From an uncultured Blautia sp. (GTDB taxonomy: Bacteria > Bacillota > Clostridia > Lachnospirales > Lachnospiraceae), in assembly GCA_900539525.1 (NCBI GenBank), contig UQCM01000087.1:1-8433 (forward strand): DNA of 8,433 nt, read 5' to 3'. Positions 5,685 through 8,433 of the stretch are shown in pieces (positions within the stretch are counted from its first letter, which is position 1; each line of letters begins with the position of its first letter). The notes beneath the pieces are model-generated. The model saw nothing but the letters and a program-made list of their open reading frames with translations. It did not search any database and had not been told where the DNA came from. Position numbers and translations under genes: made by a program.

Positions 5685-6239
5685 ATGCAAAACGAAACGA
5701 AAGTCAGCCGGAAGGAACAGGACATGCCGGAAATGCAGCAGGGCATCCGGTTTGAAGTGAAGATGACACAAAAGATCATGTACAATTTTCTGATGAATCA
5801 TACCTATCGAAGTCTGTCGGGAATCATGGGGATCCTGTTCGGGATCGCTGCCTTTGTGATCATGGGTGTGACTTATGGAGATGTGCCATCGTGGCAGAGT
5901 GGTGTTTATCTTCTGTTCGGCGTCTGGTTTCTGCTCTACCTTCCGGTGAGCCTTTTTACGCGTTCGGCAAAACAGGTAAAGTTAAATCCCGTTTTTAAGA
6001 AACCCATTACTTACGTGATTGGTGACGGGGGGATTACCACTATGCAGGACGAGAAACAGGCATTGATTCAGTGGGAGGATATGCTGAAGGTGACAGAAAC
6101 AAAGATGAGTCTGCTGGCCTATACAGGAAAGCGATATTCCTTTGTATTGCCAAAAGAATGCATGGGGGATCAGTATGAGGCAGTAGTAAAGATGATCCGC
6201 AGGCACATGGATCCCGGGAAGGTGAAAATAAAGGAATGA
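5685..6239 (+). CDS. YcxB-like membrane protein
   Basis: The protein has 184 residues: a hydrophilic N-terminal 40, two membrane helices at about 46-63 and 73-92, and a C-terminal cytoplasmic domain. The latter carries the pattern of the YcxB C-terminal family: a beta segment ITYVIGDGGITT (108-119), then the W-x-D/E-M-x-K-V-x-E-T segment at 130-139, and a VLPK motif at 154-157. The function of this family is unknown. The ATG follows the NUDIX stop without a gap, with AGGAG at 5671-5675 nine bases upstream inside the preceding gene, so translation is probably coupled. The functional link with the NUDIX enzyme is not evident from the sequence. Confidence 0.8.
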   Translation: MQNETKVSRKEQDMPEMQQGIRFEVKMTQKIMYNFLMNHTYRSLSGIMGILFGIAAFVIMGVTYGDVPSWQSGVYLLFGVWFLLYLPVSLFTRSAKQVKLNPVFKKPITYVIGDGGITTMQDEKQALIQWEDMLKVTETKMSLLAYTGKRYSFVLPKECMGDQYEAVVKMIRRHMDPGKVKIKE

Positions 6240-6242
6240 AGA

Positions 6243-6269
6243 GTTGCTGGTCACGGAGTGGGCAGTAAC
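6243..6269. repeat. 27-base dispersed hairpin repeat, copy 2
   Basis: Starts GTTGCTG, contains TCACGGAGTG, ends CAGTAAC; 22 of 27 positions equal the copy at 3933-3959. The stem has nine Watson-Crick pairs, two G-T wobbles and one G-G mismatch around a GGA loop, so it folds better than copy 1. It occupies most of the 44-base gap between the YcxB-like gene and tsaE and ends only 14 bases before the tsaE start codon. Confidence 0.65.
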
Positions 6270-6283
6270 CATGGAGAACTGTC

Positions 6284-6706
6284 ATGATTGTAGAAACATT
6301 TAGTGCAGAGGAAACATTTGCATTTGCAAAGTCGGTCGGAGAATCAGCCGTTCCCGGGCAGGTTTATACATTGACGGGTGACCTGGGGGTGGGAAAGACC
6401 GTATTTACCCAGGGACTGGCAAAGGGACTGGGAATTGAAGAACCGGTCAGCAGCCCTACGTTTACCATTGTCCAGATCTATGAGGAGGGCAGACTTCCCC
6501 TCTATCATTTTGATGTGTACCGTATCGGTGACGTGGAGGAGATGGAGGAGATCGGATACGAGGATTACTTTTACGGTGAGGGTGTCTGCCTGATTGAATG
6601 GGCGAATCTGATCCGGGAGATTCTGCCGGAGGATGTGATTCCGGTTGTGATTGAGAAGGACCTGGAGAAAGGTTTTGATTATCGCCGGATCACCATTGGA
6701 GAGTAA
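6284..6706 (+). CDS. tsaE: tRNA t6A biosynthesis ATPase TsaE
   Basis: The protein has 140 residues, the usual TsaE size. It is the ATPase that works with TsaB and TsaD to transfer the threonylcarbamoyl group onto A37 of ANN-reading tRNAs. Visible motifs are Walker A GDLGVGKT at 32-39, SPTFTIVQIYE at 57-67 with the threonine-containing switch, HFDVYR at 75-80, and LIEWA at 103-107. The ATG has GGAG at 6273-6276 seven bases upstream. It stands first in the tsaE-tsaB-rimI cluster common in Firmicutes, 21 bases before tsaB. A dispersed hairpin repeat sits just upstream and could influence transcript stability or readthrough from the YcxB-like gene. No clear promoter lies in the short gap. Confidence 0.96.
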   Translation: MIVETFSAEETFAFAKSVGESAVPGQVYTLTGDLGVGKTVFTQGLAKGLGIEEPVSSPTFTIVQIYEEGRLPLYHFDVYRIGDVEEMEEIGYEDYFYGEGVCLIEWANLIREILPEDVIPVVIEKDLEKGFDYRRITIGE

Positions 6707-6727
6707 AGAGAAAGGTGTGAATAGAAG

Positions 6728-7444
6728 ATGAGGATTTTAGCGATTGACAGCTCAGGCCTGGTAGCCACGGTGGCAGTGGTCGAAGATGATAACATGCTGG
6801 CAGAATATACAGTAAATTATAAAAAAACACATTCTCAGACGCTCCTGCCTATGCTGGATGAGATCGTGAGGATGACGGAGCTGGATCTGAACAGCATTGA
6901 TGCGATTGCAGTGGCAGCAGGCCCGGGATCCTTTACAGGACTTCGCATAGGTTCAGCTACAGCAAAAGGACTGGGACTGGCCCTGGATAAACCGCTGGTG
7001 GAGATTCCTACCGTGGATGGTCTCGCGTACAATCTGTACGGGACAGACAGGCTGGTCTGCCCGATGATGGATGCCAGGAGAGGCCAGGTATATACGGGTC
7101 TTTACGAATTTCAGGGAGAGAATCTGAAGTGCGTGGAAGGACAGATGGCCATATCTGTGCAGGAACTTGCAGAGAAGATCAATGCTCTGGGGCGGGAGGT
7201 TATTTTTCTGGGCGATGGAGTGCCGGTATATCGGGAAAAACTCCGTGAATCTGTGAAAGTACCATACTTTTTCGCGCCGGCCCATATGAATAAGCAGAGA
7301 GCAGGGGCTGTGGCTGCTCTTGCGCTTCAGTATCTGAAAGAGGGAAGAACGGTGACGGCCCGGGATCATCAGCCGGATTACCTGCGCCTGTCCCAGGCGG
7401 AGAGAGAACGTGCGGAGAAAGAAAAGCATGAAAACAACGCATGA
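6728..7444 (+). CDS. tsaB: tRNA t6A biosynthesis protein TsaB
   Basis: The protein has 238 residues, normal for TsaB (YeaZ). It is an ASKHA-fold protein, without full enzymatic activity itself, that dimerises with TsaD in the t6A complex. Family features are LAIDSS at 4-9, the HSQTLLP segment at 35-41, AGPGSFTGLRIG at 64-75 and MMDARRGQVYTGLYE at 113-127. AAAGGTG at 6711-6717 lies about 10 bases before the ATG, a somewhat weak site. Its last codons overlap the start of rimI by 17 bases. The partner gene tsaD is not in the window and must be elsewhere. Confidence 0.96.
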   Translation: MRILAIDSSGLVATVAVVEDDNMLAEYTVNYKKTHSQTLLPMLDEIVRMTELDLNSIDAIAVAAGPGSFTGLRIGSATAKGLGLALDKPLVEIPTVDGLAYNLYGTDRLVCPMMDARRGQVYTGLYEFQGENLKCVEGQMAISVQELAEKINALGREVIFLGDGVPVYREKLRESVKVPYFFAPAHMNKQRAGAVAALALQYLKEGRTVTARDHQPDYLRLSQAERERAEKEKHENNA

Positions 7445-7898
7445 GACCATTGAGATCCGCAAGATGCGGCTCACGGATCTGAAAAGGGTGGCGGAGATAG
7501 AAAAGGAGATCTTTTCAGTGCCCTGGTCAGAAAAGGGATTTGCGGATTCCTTAAAGCAGGACTGCACCCTTTATCTTACGGTTTTGCAGGATGAAGAGAT
7601 CATCGGATATTGCGGGATGTTCCAGTCCTTTGATGAGGCGGATATTACCAATGTGGCAGTAGCGGAAAAAAGCAGAGGGAAGGGGATTGCCACCCGGATG
7701 CTGACGGAACTGATGAAGCGCGGAGAAGCACGCGGGATCCATGCCTATACACTGGAAGTGCGTGAGGGGAATCAGCCGGCCCGTCACTTATACCGGAAGC
7801 TGGGGTTTGAAGAGGCAGGGATCCGGAAAAATTTCTATGAGAAACCGGCAGAGAATGCAGTCATTATGTGGAAACGCGGGAGCGATCCCATACCCTGA
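7428..7898 (+). CDS. rimI: Ribosomal protein S18 alanine N-acetyltransferase
   Basis: The protein has 156 residues and is a GNAT-fold acetyltransferase that transfers acetyl from acetyl-CoA to the N-terminal alanine of ribosomal protein S18. Visible features are VPWSEKGF (31-38), NVAVAEKSRGKGIATRML (75-92) with the acetyl-CoA pyrophosphate loop R83-x-x-G86-x-A88, LEVREGNQPARHLYRKLGF (109-127), and NFYEKPAENAVIMWK (135-149), all typical of RimI. The frame is open upstream from a GTG at 7410, but GGAG at 7414-7417 with a 10-base spacing supports the ATG at 7428. It overlaps tsaB, and the position next to tsaE and tsaB supports RimI over other GNAT enzymes. Confidence 0.94.
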   Translation: MKTTHETIEIRKMRLTDLKRVAEIEKEIFSVPWSEKGFADSLKQDCTLYLTVLQDEEIIGYCGMFQSFDEADITNVAVAEKSRGKGIATRMLTELMKRGEARGIHAYTLEVREGNQPARHLYRKLGFEEAGIRKNFYEKPAENAVIMWKRGSDPIP

Positions 7899-7937
7899 CA
7901 GACCCGGCAAATAACCTGGTGTTCCGCCGGTCTGTTT
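7899..7937 (+). terminator. Probable terminator after rimI
   Basis: CAGACC-C-GGC at 7899-7908 pairs with GCCGGTCTG at 7926-7934 (nine pairs and one bulged C) around a 17-base loop, followed by only three T residues. It begins one base after the rimI stop. The stem is good, but the tail is short, so termination may be partial. Confidence 0.55.
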
Positions 7938-7965
7938 CCTGACGGTACAGGTATAAAGTTCTCAG

Positions 7966-7995
7966 CGGACAGGTGTTAATACTTTCCACTATACA
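7966..7995 (+). promoter_or_regulatory. Possible promoter for the small CxxC protein gene
   Basis: CGGACA at 7966-7971 and TATACA at 7990-7995 are separated by 18 bases. The -10 match is fair and the -35 match partial. It lies after the rimI terminator and about 120 bases before the next gene, which would give a long leader. Confidence 0.3.
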
Positions 7996-7996
7996 G

Positions 7997-8114
7997 AAAA
8001 GATTTTTTTTGTTATTCTGTGGTCGTAAAAGAACAGAGTGCCCCTTTGTGGGAGGCAGGCAGTAGCGAAACAGGCAGACGGGACAGATACGTCCGTTTTT
8101 GGGGAGGAAATGTT
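7997..8114 (+). other. Structured leader before the small CxxC protein gene
   Basis: This stretch has no convincing start-to-stop gene of its own, although the downstream frame is open from 8019. It contains an A-plus-T run (TTTTTTTT at about 8003-8010), a possible hairpin in which TGCC at 8039-8042 faces GGCA at 8054-8057, and a terminator-like hairpin: ACGG-G-AC at 8078-8084 pairs with GTCCGT at 8091-8096, with T residues continuing to 8100. The hairpin lies immediately before the ribosome site, which could make it an attenuator or a translation-control element. I do not recognise a known riboswitch class. Confidence 0.35.
8101..8107 (+). promoter_or_regulatory. Ribosome binding site deciding the CxxC protein start
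   Basis: GGGGAGG ends 7 bases before the ATG at 8115. It sets the start there rather than at the GTG at 8019, whose extra 32 residues are unlike coding sequence (rich in Arg, Gly and Ser) and cover the leader hairpins. Confidence 0.75.
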
Positions 8115-8339
8115 ATGTACAAGAACGATAAAATTTATTGTAACAGATGTAAAAAGATGATTCCTGTCAGCCATGGAGTGGCACAGGAAGGGGTTCTCCA
8201 TGTGGAAAAGACATGGGGGTATTTTTCGGGAAAAGATGGAGAAAAGCACAGCTTTGATCTGTGTGAGGACTGCTATGACAGAATGCTGGGTGAATTCCAG
8301 ATTCCGGCAGATATAGAAGAACTGGTGGAGCTGATCTGA
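8115..8339 (+). CDS. Small zinc-ribbon-like protein of unknown function
   Basis: The protein has 74 residues. Two Cys pairs, C9-x2-C12 and C50-x2-C53, spaced 37 residues apart, suggest one bound zinc ion in a rubredoxin- or zinc-ribbon-like fold; His20, His29 and His45 are also available. The region between the pairs has HVEKTWGYFS (29-38) and HSFDLCEDCYDRM (45-57), and the C-terminal part is acidic and probably helical. There is no signal peptide or membrane segment, so it should be cytoplasmic. I recall similar short hypothetical proteins in Clostridia but know no function. It appears to be transcribed alone after the rimI terminator and is followed by a hairpin at 8368-8394. The long leader hints at regulation, possibly by metal or stress, which is speculation. 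Confidence 0.78.
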   Translation: MYKNDKIYCNRCKKMIPVSHGVAQEGVLHVEKTWGYFSGKDGEKHSFDLCEDCYDRMLGEFQIPADIEELVELI

Positions 8340-8349
8340 CGCTATACTA

Positions 8350-8406
8350 GTCAAAAGGTCATAGGTTCCCTGGCTTATTATCATGATGCCAGGGTCAAAA
8401 GGTCAT
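8350..8406. repeat. Direct repeat pair flanking a hairpin
   Basis: A 13-base sequence, GTCAAAAGGTCAT, occurs at 8350-8362 and again at 8394-8406, 44 bases apart. The second copy runs straight into the terminal palindrome. The stretch between them holds the hairpin at 8368-8394. The whole looks like a composite repeat element with the palindrome rather than part of the preceding gene. Confidence 0.6.
8368..8394 (+). terminator. Hairpin after the CxxC protein gene
   Basis: CCCTGGC at 8368-8374 pairs with GCCAGGG at 8388-8394 around a 13-base loop containing the palindrome ATCATGAT. It starts 28 bases after the stop codon. There is no T run after it on the plus strand, and on the minus strand it is followed by TATGACCTTTTGA, so it is a poor terminator in either direction and may simply be part of the repeat. 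Confidence 0.35.
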
Positions 8407-8433
8407 GATTTTCATGCTTGCATGAAAAATCAT
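8403..8433. repeat. Terminal palindromic repeat, right copy
   Basis: Identical over all 31 bases to positions 1-31. The preceding bases (GGGTCAAAAGG at 8392-8402) are partly complementary to the bases that follow the left copy (GACTTTGGGACCC at 32-44). The two window edges therefore each show one half of a longer palindrome with arms of roughly 26 bases. Confidence 0.8.

Noticed and set aside
3933..6269. A CRISPR array or a composite transposon bounded by the 27-base repeats
   Set aside because: There are only two degenerate copies 2.3 kb apart with ordinary housekeeping genes between them and no transposase or spacer pattern.
6953..7567. A 204-codon open frame on the minus strand
   Set aside because: It is opposite tsaB and rimI, whose protein motifs are unmistakable; the translation has the irregular composition of a shadow frame.
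1..8433. The window as a small circular plasmid or phage
   Set aside because: The identical ends allow it in principle, but there is no replication, partition or phage gene, and tsaE, tsaB, rimI and ribU are chromosomal housekeeping genes.

Overview
The window looks like chromosomal DNA of a low-to-mid GC Gram-positive bacterium, most likely a gut Clostridia species of the Lachnospiraceae type. The evidence is strong AGGAGG-type ribosome sites, tightly packed same-strand genes, an FMN riboswitch in front of an ECF riboflavin-uptake gene, and the tsaE-tsaB-rimI order. The genus assignment is inference. All convincing genes are on the plus strand; no tRNA, rRNA, transposase, integrase or CRISPR array is visible.

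Left part (about 134-3904): five overlapping or nearly touching genes form one probable operon. They encode a small secreted protein with a signal peptide, a lipoprotein, two six-helix ABC-2-type membrane proteins, and an ABC ATPase of the bacitracin/lantibiotic-resistance type with Glu in place of the usual Q-loop Gln. The arrangement resembles peptide-export or self-immunity modules of bacteriocins, but the secreted protein is not a bacteriocin I can name. This is the best candidate in the window for an undescribed system.

Middle part (3905-6239): an intergenic region of about 410 bases holds a hairpin, one copy of a 27-base dispersed repeat, a clear promoter (TTGTAT-17-TATAAT), a complete FMN riboswitch and its expression-platform terminator. 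This controls ribU, the riboflavin-binding subunit of an ECF transporter. A strong terminator follows. Next come a NUDIX hydrolase of the ADP-ribose pyrophosphatase type and a YcxB-like two-helix membrane protein, which are translationally adjacent.

Right part (6243-8433): a second copy of the 27-base repeat fills the gap before tsaE. tsaE, tsaB and rimI form the conserved cluster for the tRNA t6A modification and for ribosomal protein S18 acetylation; tsaD is not present. A leader of about 215 bases with several hairpins precedes a 74-residue protein with two CxxC pairs.

The first 31 bases and the last 31 bases of the window are identical and form an imperfect palindrome. Abutting the ends completes a longer palindrome. 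This suggests either that the window is bounded by two copies of a dispersed palindromic repeat, as when an assembly breaks at a repeat, or that the ends overlap. The housekeeping genes make a plasmid unlikely.
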